Positions 52,749 through 60,708 of a DNA stretch of 64,000 nt are shown here, piece by piece. Both the position numbers and the translations under genes were made by a program. Source of the stretch: Candidatus Freyarchaeota archaeon (GTDB taxonomy: Archaea; Asgardarchaeota; Jordiarchaeia; Jordiarchaeales; Jordiarchaeaceae); the NCBI GenBank assembly GCA_030587365.1, contig JAUQZE010000027.1, positions 124,001 through 188,000 of the forward strand, written 5' to 3'. Under the pieces are notes generated by a model. That model was not told the DNA's origin and did not search any database. It saw only the letters and a program-made list of their open reading frames with translations. How positions within the stretch are numbered: position 1 is the stretch's first letter; the number at the start of each line of letters is the position of its first letter.

Positions 52749-54311
52749 TCATTTTATTTTTGGTGTTAGTGTTTCCAGCTCGGGTTTTGTTCCAGGAACT
52801 TTTTTGAATCTGGCTATTGTTTCTATATACAGTTTTAGTGGGCTTTGGTATCCGTATTTTTGGGCTAGATTTTTGTTGAATCCACTTTTTTTAGCTAGCT
52901 TTTCTAGGAGCTTTTGGGATAATGATCCAAACTGCATGGCAATCTTTGGACGATTGACTAGGGTTTCGGATAGTTCTATTTTTTCGGCGATTTTTCTCAA
53001 AATGAACTTTCTTATATAGGTTGAGCCGATTTTTGCAATCTTGTATTGTGGAGGGATGGATAGGGCGTATTTTACGAGTTCATAGTCTAAGTAAGGTAAC
53101 TTTAGTTCAATTGAATTGGCCATACTCGCAGCATCTTCTCTCTGAATATTTCCTTCAGCCATTTCCTTAACGTCTTTGAATAGAGCCTGGTGTAGAGCGG
53201 TGTACCCGCCTAATTCTAGGGTTTGTATATACCTTGCGTATCCTCCGAAGAGTTCATCCGCCCCATTTCCAGAAATCATGAATTTTAGACCGTCACTTTT
53301 TGCTTTTTGCGCTGAGAAAAATAGGGGGAGGGCGATGCTTAATTTTAGTGGATTAGTTTCTTCAATCATGTAAACAATGTTTGGTAGGTTTTCCTGCAGA
53401 TTTTCTAGCGTCATGAAGTTTATTTTGAGGGGTAATCCTAATTTCTCTGCGGCTTGGATTGCACCTCTAACATCCTTTGAACCTTCCACGCCGGAACAGT
53501 ATAAGGTGGGTTCGTATCCCAAGTTTTGGATAATTTTGGTTAACACAGCGCTGTCCAGTCCCCCAGAAAAAAGCACCCCTACTCGTTCATTTTTGATTCT
53601 TTTTTCTAAAGACTCTGTTAAGAGTTTTAGTAGTTTCTGTTCCGCTGTTTCAAGGCTTAATTTCTTATTGTATTCCTCTTTGAGATTTTCAATATAATTG
53701 ATTTTTATTCCTGATTCTCCTATTATTGCCCAAGACGAGGGAGGTAAAGGATGGGCGTCAAACATTCCTATGCACCACAGAGCCTTTCTCTCACTGGCAA
53801 AGGCTATTGTTCCATCTCTCTCAGATATGTATAGCGGTTTAACACCAATAGGGTCTCTGGCTATAAGGAATAAATTTTTGTAAAACAATGCGAAGCAGTA
53901 AACTCCATCCAGAAAGTTTAATGTCTGCTCCATCGCAAACGAAATATCCGATTTTGCCGAAAGAAATTTTTCGAAAAGAAGTAAAATTGACTCCTTATCA
54001 ACCGCAAACTGTTTATTTGTCAACTCTTCAATGCGGCTCCGATTATAAATTTCTGCATCGCAGACAAGTGATAAATCTAATTCTTCGTGCTGAAAGGGTT
54101 GCCCGGTATCTCTCGATGCGACACCAACACCACGAAAGCCCTCCATGCCGTAATCAAATAATTTTTCAATCCTTTGTACTCTGCAAATATTATGATTCAA
54201 GTCTATTCCTACAAAATTTGAACCTCTGTGTAAAGTTTCCTGAATCATCCTTATAAGATACTGGAGAACGTTCTCTCCACTTTTGCTGTATACGCCCACA
54301 ATTGAACTCAA
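52749..54311 (-). CDS. Asparagine synthetase B-like protein lacking the glutaminase cysteine
   Basis: A 520-residue protein with the two-domain plan of glutamine-hydrolysing asparagine synthetases. The synthetase domain has the PP-loop VGVLFSGGLDSAVLTKI near residue 240, MISGNGADELFGGYARY and MANSIELKLPYLDYELV. The N-terminal class-II amidotransferase domain normally starts MCGI with catalytic Cys2; here it is MSSIVGV, so Cys is replaced by Ser. The HRGPD motif is HRGSNF. Glutamine hydrolysis is therefore doubtful, and ammonia use or another substrate (as in related amide-forming ligases) is possible. TTG start with GGGTG upstream. It is divergent from the phosphodiesterase gene. Confidence 0.88.
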   Translation of the reverse strand: MSSIVGVYSKSGENVLQYLIRMIQETLHRGSNFVGIDLNHNICRVQRIEKLFDYGMEGFRGVGVASRDTGQPFQHEELDLSLVCDAEIYNRSRIEELTNKQFAVDKESILLLFEKFLSAKSDISFAMEQTLNFLDGVYCFALFYKNLFLIARDPIGVKPLYISERDGTIAFASERKALWCIGMFDAHPLPPSSWAIIGESGIKINYIENLKEEYNKKLSLETAEQKLLKLLTESLEKRIKNERVGVLFSGGLDSAVLTKIIQNLGYEPTLYCSGVEGSKDVRGAIQAAEKLGLPLKINFMTLENLQENLPNIVYMIEETNPLKLSIALPLFFSAQKAKSDGLKFMISGNGADELFGGYARYIQTLELGGYTALHQALFKDVKEMAEGNIQREDAASMANSIELKLPYLDYELVKYALSIPPQYKIAKIGSTYIRKFILRKIAEKIELSETLVNRPKIAMQFGSLSQKLLEKLAKKSGFNKNLAQKYGYQSPLKLYIETIARFKKVPGTKPELETLTPKIK

Positions 54312-54392
54312 TATACGACACCCTTATTTTTCCTAAAACATGTATCTACTATTATTACTTTATTTAATATTTGTGCTCAAGGAGAAAAAGAA

Positions 54393-55691
54393 ATGCAAGA
54401 AATAAATATAGTGGAACCTTTCGATGGCAATGAGGATCTTTTTGTTCCGAATTATAATCAAAACATCTTTATGACTATGCCTACAGCGTTTAGAATGCTG
54501 GACGTTAATGCTGTTGATAGGAAAAATCTTTTTGATAATAAGAACTGTAAATGGATGCTTGAGGAAAATGAGTGTTTGGATGCTGAGAATGTCGTCAATG
54601 TGATAGTGGACTCTCTAGGCACCCAACAATTTCCCCAAGCTGATAGACTCTTTAAAATTTATGAAAAATTAAATGGAATAGTCCTAAGTTCAATATTTCC
54701 CACAATCACCTCCGCCGCTATTCCCTCCATCCATTCTGGTTTACCCCCAGAAAGACACGGGATAATGGGACACAAGATTCTCTTCCCTCATCTGGGCAGT
54801 GTTGTAGACACTCTTAAGATGGCTTCCGTTAACGCCCCAGGCTTTGATTTGTTATACAGAAGCGGAATAGACGTTAAACTATTACTACTAGAAAGGGGAA
54901 TCTATACCCTGTTAAATGAAGAGAATGTTCTCCACGCCGAGTTGCTACCCTGGGAAATAGCGGGTACTGGTCTTTCCCATCTACTTGAAACTGAAAAATT
55001 AAGTATAGGGTATTCAGACATAATAGATGGTTTTTCCCTAGCTAAGAGAATCTTGGAAAAGTATGAAGGTCGTAAGACTCTAATCAATATTTATGTGGGT
55101 TTAATGGATTCAATGAGTCACATATATGGTCCCTACAGCAAGGAATACAAATACGCTATGGATCACCTTGAGGAGGTAGTTCTTAATTTTACTAAACGTT
55201 TAAACGAAAACATAGCTAAGAAATCTGTTCTAACCCTATTCAGTGACCACGGTCAAGATGGGCTGGAACAAGGAAAAAAGATGCTGGTAAAAGAGACAGA
55301 AATTAAAGAAATTTCAAACTTTCTCAGATTTCCACCGGGAAGATCAGGGCGCGTAATGCATTTTTATGTCAAAGAAGATTGCTCACAGGATGTGGTGGAC
55401 TGGCTCACAAAAAAAGTCGGGGATAACGGGCTGGCTTTAACTTTTAACGAAATTCAAAGAAAGCTTTTACCTGAAACTAGGGATTTAGATGCCATTCGAT
55501 CCAGAGTGGGTGATGTAATACTCATAATGAAAAAAGGAGCGGAAATGAAGACGGAAAAAGAAGAAGAAGAAAATAAAGCGGAAATAATAGAGAAAACCTT
55601 CCTAGGTTCTCACGGTTCCATAACATTAAATGAAATAACAGTCCCATATCTGGCGTCAAATATTAATAGGATAAAAAATTTTATAGAATGA
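54393..55691 (+). CDS. Alkaline phosphatase superfamily protein (type I phosphodiesterase/nucleotide pyrophosphatase-like)
   Basis: A 432-residue protein of the alkaline phosphatase superfamily. The first metal/nucleophile region is VIVDSLGTQQFP near 70-81, with the nucleophile Thr/Ser expected in SSIFPTITSAAIPSIHSGLPPERHGIMGH, which is the PTxTxP-like block of type I phosphodiesterases. Later metal ligands are YVGLMDSMSHIYGP (DxxxH) and FSDHGQDG (DHG), and a final GSHGS histidine. These are the complete set for a two-zinc site. There is no signal peptide. ATG follows AAGGAGAAAAAGA. A glycosyltransferase follows after 28 bases on the same strand. The substrate is unknown. Confidence 0.85.
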   Translation: MQEINIVEPFDGNEDLFVPNYNQNIFMTMPTAFRMLDVNAVDRKNLFDNKNCKWMLEENECLDAENVVNVIVDSLGTQQFPQADRLFKIYEKLNGIVLSSIFPTITSAAIPSIHSGLPPERHGIMGHKILFPHLGSVVDTLKMASVNAPGFDLLYRSGIDVKLLLLERGIYTLLNEENVLHAELLPWEIAGTGLSHLLETEKLSIGYSDIIDGFSLAKRILEKYEGRKTLINIYVGLMDSMSHIYGPYSKEYKYAMDHLEEVVLNFTKRLNENIAKKSVLTLFSDHGQDGLEQGKKMLVKETEIKEISNFLRFPPGRSGRVMHFYVKEDCSQDVVDWLTKKVGDNGLALTFNEIQRKLLPETRDLDAIRSRVGDVILIMKKGAEMKTEKEEEENKAEIIEKTFLGSHGSITLNEITVPYLASNINRIKNFIE

Positions 55692-55719
55692 TTGAAAAAT
55701 TATTGTGGTGGCGAAAAAA

Positions 55720-56424
55720 ATGGTAAAAATATCGGTTATTATCCCTACCCTCAATGAGGAGCGTTATCTCCCTAGCTGTATTAAATCCGTTTCAAATCAG
55801 ACCTTACCCCGAGATATGTACGAAATAATTGTGGTGGATAGCCACAGTTCAGATCGGACTCCAGAAATAGCAAAAAAATACGCTGATCGTCTATTGGTTG
55901 CACCAAGAGAGGGGGCTGGAGCTGCTCGAAACGTGGGTGCTAAAATCGCTAAGGGTAAAATTCTATTGTTTCTAGATGCGGACACAATGATATGTAAAAA
56001 TTTTATGGAGGAACTTTTGAAAAATTCTGATAAGAAACTAATTGTGGGTGGCACCTGTAGTATTTATCCCAGCGATGGCACTCCTTTTGGAAACGCCTTT
56101 TTCAAGTTAATTAACCTGATTTATAGATTAGTTTACTTTCTTGGTAAGCCTCATGCTCAAACCAAGTGTTGCTTTTATAGAAAAAATGTTTTCAGATCAA
56201 TTGGTGGGTTTAATAAGAATCTGATTATTACCGAGGATCAAGAAATGGCATGGAGAGCTGGTAAAAAGGGAAAAATGGTTTGCCTAACAACTGCAGCCGC
56301 GTACTCCTCAATGAGGAGAGAAAAAACAGTAGGGTATATAAAAACAGTACTCCCATGGTTAATGAATTACATTGGTGTCTTTTTCTTTAAAAAATCCAGC
56401 AAAGTTTGGCATCCCGTAAGATAG
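55720..56424 (+). CDS. Family 2 glycosyltransferase
   Basis: A 234-residue GT-A fold glycosyltransferase. It starts KISVIIPTLNEERYLPSCIKSV, has VVDSHSSDRTPEIAKKY, GAGAARNVGAKIAKG and the DXD motif LFLDADTM near 90-93. An EDQEMAWRAGKKGK acceptor/catalytic block follows, and the C-terminus is hydrophobic and basic. It probably transfers a sugar to a lipid carrier or glycan at the inner membrane face. The frame opens at GTG 55705, but GTGGTGG eight bases before ATG 55720 favours the latter. It follows the phosphodiesterase closely and may be cotranscribed with it. Confidence 0.9.
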   Translation: MVKISVIIPTLNEERYLPSCIKSVSNQTLPRDMYEIIVVDSHSSDRTPEIAKKYADRLLVAPREGAGAARNVGAKIAKGKILLFLDADTMICKNFMEELLKNSDKKLIVGGTCSIYPSDGTPFGNAFFKLINLIYRLVYFLGKPHAQTKCCFYRKNVFRSIGGFNKNLIITEDQEMAWRAGKKGKMVCLTTAAAYSSMRREKTVGYIKTVLPWLMNYIGVFFFKKSSKVWHPVR

Positions 56425-56538
56425 AATAAGTTTACAAAAAATAGTTTAGACTCAGGTAAAAGAAATGTTCTCAACAGATTTATAATAATAAATAATATTA
56501 GGCAATTTCTTGAATCGGAAAACCGTATAGTGGTTCTA

Positions 56539-57156
56539 ATGAGTCTAATAGATATGCATATACATACCACATTCTCACCTTGTTCTAAGATTAGTATTTA
56601 TGATGCTATGGTGACCGCGCTCGACCTAGGTTTGACTGGAATAGCAATTACGGATCACGACACGGTAGAAGGAGCTTTAAAGGCAAGTCGGACTGCGAGC
56701 AAATACGGAATAACTGTTTTCATCGGGTGCGAAGTAACTTCATTTGAAGGCCACATTCTCGCATACGGTATTTCGGAAAAACTCCCCATGAATCTTTATG
56801 CTAATGATGCCATCGAAAGAATTCATAGTCTTGGAGGAATAGCCGTAGCCGCTCATCCCTTCAGAAATATTGAAAATAGTTTAAACAATAAAATATTTGA
56901 GCTTCCACTAGACGGTATCGAAGTATTTAACCATGTTCCCAGGAGAAGCGTAAACAAAGAGGCGAGAACTGCAGCTATAGAACTAGGAATCGCTCAGATA
57001 AGCGGAAGCGACGCACATGAGGCAAAGTACATAGGAAGGGTTGCTACCCTATTCAAAGACGAAATATATGATGAAGATACTCTAATAGAAGCCATAAGAA
57101 AAAAAACCTGCAAACCTATTGTACCCAGAAAAAGCCCCAGACACAGGTCAAGGTAA
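56539..57156 (+). CDS. PHP-domain phosphoesterase
   Basis: A 205-residue metal-dependent hydrolase of the PHP family. Ligand motifs: DMHIHTTFSPCS (HxH), AITDHDTVEGA, GCEVTSFEGHILAYG, AAHPF and SGSDAHEAKYIG. All the expected histidines and aspartates are present. Small stand-alone PHP proteins often act on nucleoside 5',3'-bisphosphates or phosphorylated small molecules; the reaction here is unknown. ATG 56539 (MSLIDMHIH) is the start closest to the domain. It follows the glycosyltransferase by 114 bases. Confidence 0.9.
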   Translation: MSLIDMHIHTTFSPCSKISIYDAMVTALDLGLTGIAITDHDTVEGALKASRTASKYGITVFIGCEVTSFEGHILAYGISEKLPMNLYANDAIERIHSLGGIAVAAHPFRNIENSLNNKIFELPLDGIEVFNHVPRRSVNKEARTAAIELGIAQISGSDAHEAKYIGRVATLFKDEIYDEDTLIEAIRKKTCKPIVPRKSPRHRSR

Positions 57157-57279
57157 AAAATGGATGCCTTTACTGATGGAAGAAAATAAAAAATACGCTG
57201 CGTCGCTGTCAACCGGTATATTGTAGCGTGAAGGAAATAAGCCCCTTATTGGGAATTGAGACACTACGGTTACAAGCGC

Positions 57280-58152
57280 TTACTTTTCCTTTTTGGAGCT
57301 TTTAGTTGACTCTTTTTCTTTACCCGGCTTAAATGTGCCTACTAAATCGCGAAGATGGGCTACCATTTCTTCTTTCAGGGGCTCAATGGAAGAAATATCC
57401 GTATCTGTACTTTCCTTCAAAAATTCAATCGCCTGAACTACACCATTTTCCACAAGTATTCTCGGAATAAAATCTTCTGCCAGAAAAATCCCCTCAGGAG
57501 GATTAACACGCTCCAATCTCCTTTCAACGCTCGCCTTACCGAAAACGCTCGTCTTGCTTTCCTTAATTGCGTATAACGCATGCCCAGAAATAACGAGTTC
57601 TCTAGCAAGCCCCTTCGGAACTTCGATTTTCTCAAGCTTAGCCATAATCTCATTTTCATTTAATCTCGGCTGCTCAACTTGAGCTGTAGTAACTCTAGGG
57701 CTGGGCTGTGACTTGATAACCACTTTTGGCTCGGGTGCTGGTGTTGTGACTAGTTTTTGTGTTGTTGTTTTTGCTTTTGGCTTCGGTGTTGGAGTTGTTT
57801 GCGGCTCTGTTACAGGTTCTATTACTGGTTCTGGGGCTGGAGCTGGTGCTACTTTTGGTTTTTTGCTAGGTTTCATTCCTATTAGGGCAAGGAAGTCTGC
57901 TTCTTCGTCTGTTTCATCCATGGCTATTACTTTATAAGCGAATCCATATTCTGTTCTGATAGCGTTGGCTTTTTGCGCCCCGACGAATTTTTTGCGAACC
58001 GGGCTGTTTTTTCCTTTCCAGAGATAGATTTTTTTGTTGTTCTCAGCAATCACTATAAGTACTCTATCACTTGATAAAACATTCTTGTCGAGTTGGTCTA
58101 TATTGTCAACTTCTCCGTCTCCTCTAACATCATAGACGACAAGGCTCATCAT
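57280..58152 (-). CDS. Gelsolin-like domain protein with Pro-rich linker
   Basis: About 290 residues. Residues about 17-92 resemble a gelsolin/severin repeat: LSSDRVLIVIAENNKKIYLWKGKNSPVRKKFVGAQKANAIRTEYG (strand, W-K-G-K turn, then the long helix), then AYKVIAMDETDEEADFLALIG, which is the usual ending. Asgard archaea encode such actin-regulator-like domains. Residues 95-165 form a Pro/Thr/Lys-rich linker (PAPAPEPVIEPV, PTPKPK). Residues 175-292 form a second, unrecognised folded domain containing VPKGLARELVISGHALYAIKES and a basic Lys-rich tail. Start codons cluster at 58149-58158. It is divergent from the coiled-coil gene that opens the split amidohydrolase-VWA locus. Confidence 0.7.
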   Translation of the reverse strand: MMSLVVYDVRGDGEVDNIDQLDKNVLSSDRVLIVIAENNKKIYLWKGKNSPVRKKFVGAQKANAIRTEYGFAYKVIAMDETDEEADFLALIGMKPSKKPKVAPAPAPEPVIEPVTEPQTTPTPKPKAKTTTQKLVTTPAPEPKVVIKSQPSPRVTTAQVEQPRLNENEIMAKLEKIEVPKGLARELVISGHALYAIKESKTSVFGKASVERRLERVNPPEGIFLAEDFIPRILVENGVVQAIEFLKESTDTDISSIEPLKEEMVAHLRDLVGTFKPGKEKESTKSSKKEK

Positions 58153-58158
58153 AACCAC

Positions 58159-58559
58159 TTTCTCGCGCTTTTCTCATTCTTTTATTGGATTTTATGGGTT
58201 TAAAACATTTCTATTTAAGATTTTAATTGTTTTCAGTGTTTTTCTGTTTTTCGGGATTTTTTGAATGTATTCAAATCCATAATTGCACTTAGACTGCTTG
58301 TACTTTTTTAAGGCTTTCATTATTTTTCAAACTGTTTCATAGTATGCCTGATTCGTCTGTAATTTTTAAGAAACTAGGGAATTTTCATTGGGTAACAATT
58401 TGGTAGATGCAAAGATATTTTATTACTATAAATATATTTGATTGATAACGAAGTCTAGAAACGGATACGTTTAATTTGTTTATCTGTTCATTAATACATG
58501 TGTTTTAACATTTTTAATGTGATTTGTGACGTTTATCTTCTCTACGCAAATCAAGGCGA
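58159..58559. other. Divergent intergenic region upstream of the split amidohydrolase-VWA locus
   Basis: About 400 bases between divergent genes. It is A+T-rich with TATA-like stretches near 58425-58440 (ACTATAAATATATTTG), well placed for a promoter of the coiled-coil gene with a long leader. An AAGGCGATTGGTGATG region at the end provides the SD site. No ORF or RNA gene was recognised. Confidence 0.45.
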
Positions 58560-59087
58560 TTGGTGATGCCCAAAACAAGCATTGATAATTTGAGTAGGTT
58601 ACTTGAGCGTTTTAATTCAATTGGAAAAGTAATCGATGATTTGACCCAAGCCTTTAACAAGATACTAAGTGAAACTGATAATCGCCTGAAAGACGTAGAG
58701 GCAAAATATTCAGAACTCGAAACATCCTTGAAAAAAAGTGATTCCTATCTAAAAAATAGTCTGGAAAAATTAAACGGCGATCACGATAATCTAAAGAATC
58801 AATCTGCGCAGAGAGAAGCAGAGCTTCAGAGATCCATTAAAAGCCTTACAGAGAACCAGAAGCATATTCTCTCAGCACAAGGATCTCTTGAAATTTCTAT
58901 TCAGAAACTGGATCAGAAATTTGACGCGTTAAACACATTGATAGAAAAACGCTTGCTGGAAATCACAGAGAACATATCAACTGTAATATACCCAGTTGAG
59001 AACTGGAACAAAGAAATGAACATCATAAAAGCAGAAGTAGGTAGACTATCGCGTGAAATAGAAAAAAGACTTTTGGGTGAGAAGTGA
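58560..59087 (+). CDS. Coiled-coil protein opening the amidohydrolase-VWA operon
   Basis: A 175-residue, almost entirely helical protein with heptad-like spacing of Leu/Ile from about residue 7 to 170 (LERFNSIGKVIDDLTQAFNKIL, EAKYSELETSLKKSDSYL, LEISIQKLDQKFDALNTLIEKRLLEI). No membrane segment. It should form an elongated oligomer. Its stop TGA directly precedes the ATG of the amidohydrolase gene (TGAATG), implying translational coupling, so it is likely a structural partner of that enzyme. TTG 58560, GTG 58563 and ATG 58566 are all possible starts. Confidence 0.72.
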   Translation: MVMPKTSIDNLSRLLERFNSIGKVIDDLTQAFNKILSETDNRLKDVEAKYSELETSLKKSDSYLKNSLEKLNGDHDNLKNQSAQREAELQRSIKSLTENQKHILSAQGSLEISIQKLDQKFDALNTLIEKRLLEITENISTVIYPVENWNKEMNIIKAEVGRLSREIEKRLLGEK

Positions 59088-60551
59088 ATGCTGGAGTTTG
59101 AGGACACCGAATCGGGGAAAATTCATCGTTTTTATGTCGTAGATTCCCACCATCATATCGGAAGCGACGTGGATGGTCACAATAATCGAAATCCGGTTGC
59201 TCCCGGTGGAACCTTTGATTTCTACGTTAAGGTGGGAGGACGCCTTTCACAACTGTTTTCTGATAAACCCGATATTTTTAGATTTAGTCCCCATGGTTTT
59301 TTGAACGAGTGTGTTCGAAATAATGAGAAGTGGAAGGATACTCTGGAAGGAACATGGGCTGTGGATCAGACTGTTGTCTTTCCTTTCAACGATGACTTCA
59401 AGTGGCGAGAGGGAGATGAGGGTAATGCAATTTACTGGCGTTCTAACGATAACATCTCGCGATGGGTTACCCGCGCCCCCTATTCCCTTAGGTTGATTGG
59501 GTTCGGAAGAGTAGTTCCAACTGAGGGAAAACTAGCCATAAATGAGCTGCACAGAATGGTGGAGACTCTGGGACTTAGAGGATTAAAAGTTCACCCGCGA
59601 TCCGATGGTTGGAGTAGTATCATAGTTTCCCCAGAAGTAAAAAATATTCTCGTGGAAGCAGCAAAACTTAATGTTCCCGTCCTATTTGATACCAGAGGCT
59701 TTGGTCAGGTAATGGATATATACGAAGTAACAAATATGGCTAGAAGTGAACTGCAATCTATGGATAAGGCGCTTGTTACCAATCTCAAGGTAATTATGGC
59801 ACATATCGGCTTTCACTTAGGACACAATGAGCTGTTCACAGTATTAAGCCACCCTAATATTTATGGTGATATTTCAGGGGTTCACGATGCAGGGGTTCCT
59901 AGATTATTCGAAGAAGCCAAAGAGCTTCTGCAACCTAATTTGGGAAGATACAGAAACTGGTCGGAGAAAATACTTTTCGGGACTGATTATAACTACTTTG
60001 ATGTACCACACGCGGTTCAATTCATCTCATATGTTCTGAGTAAAAATTTCCCTGGTACTCCTGAAGACGCTCAACGTATTCTGGGGTCCAATGTTTTGAA
60101 ATTGGTTCCCCCCTTCAAAAGGGAAACAAAAACAACTTTCACCAAGGTCCATGTGCCAATTGATTTAGCGGAGTTAACGGAAAGAGCATTAGCAAAACAA
60201 GTTGCTGTACTAGTAAGCAATGAATCATATGATATTTCTGGCATTGATTTTTTCATAGATCCGCATCCCAACTATCAAGTTAGGCCTCGCGACTTTAAGA
60301 TAACGATATCCCGTAGGGAAAACAATCATCAGGAGGACATAAACCTTATAGTAATTTCTGTGTTAGATATATTAACGATAGCCAGATTAGATAATAACAT
60401 GATGAACTCTTCACCAATAAAAAACAGAATACTCCGATATGATGATGCCATTTCACGCAGATCCTTCTATGAAAAACTCTGGCCCAAAAACCTAGAAACT
60501 AACCCTCAAAAAATGTCCGATTTCATAAAATCGATAACACAAACTCGATAA
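59088..60551 (+). CDS. Amidohydrolase-like protein with C-terminal beta-rich module
   Basis: A 487-residue protein. Residues 1-335 form an amidohydrolase/metal-dependent hydrolase barrel: VVDSHHHIG (His21, His23), GLRGLKVHPRSDGW (Lys167, His169), FDTRGFG, KVIMAHIGFHLG (His239) and FGTDYNYF (Asp300). All classical ligands of the amidohydrolase-2 type are kept. A helix-rich end (PEDAQRILGSNVLKLVPP) closes the barrel. Residues about 345-487 form a beta-rich module (IDFFIDPHPNYQVRPRDFKITIS) shared with the fused 893-residue protein. Its catalytic substrate is unknown. It is coupled to the coiled-coil gene upstream (TGAATG) and followed 157 bases later by the barrel-VWA gene. Confidence 0.78.
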   Translation: MLEFEDTESGKIHRFYVVDSHHHIGSDVDGHNNRNPVAPGGTFDFYVKVGGRLSQLFSDKPDIFRFSPHGFLNECVRNNEKWKDTLEGTWAVDQTVVFPFNDDFKWREGDEGNAIYWRSNDNISRWVTRAPYSLRLIGFGRVVPTEGKLAINELHRMVETLGLRGLKVHPRSDGWSSIIVSPEVKNILVEAAKLNVPVLFDTRGFGQVMDIYEVTNMARSELQSMDKALVTNLKVIMAHIGFHLGHNELFTVLSHPNIYGDISGVHDAGVPRLFEEAKELLQPNLGRYRNWSEKILFGTDYNYFDVPHAVQFISYVLSKNFPGTPEDAQRILGSNVLKLVPPFKRETKTTFTKVHVPIDLAELTERALAKQVAVLVSNESYDISGIDFFIDPHPNYQVRPRDFKITISRRENNHQEDINLIVISVLDILTIARLDNNMMNSSPIKNRILRYDDAISRRSFYEKLWPKNLETNPQKMSDFIKSITQTR

Positions 60552-60708
60552 TCCAAACTAAAATGGTAATAGAAAATAACTACCCCCCTCTTTAATAAAT
60601 TCAATATGGTTGCCAACATGAAAAGATTAAAGTTTAAATTGAAACCTATCATAGATAAGGAACCCCAAAAATACAAGGGGCCCCCCCTAAAAGGGAGGAA
60701 AGCCAAAA

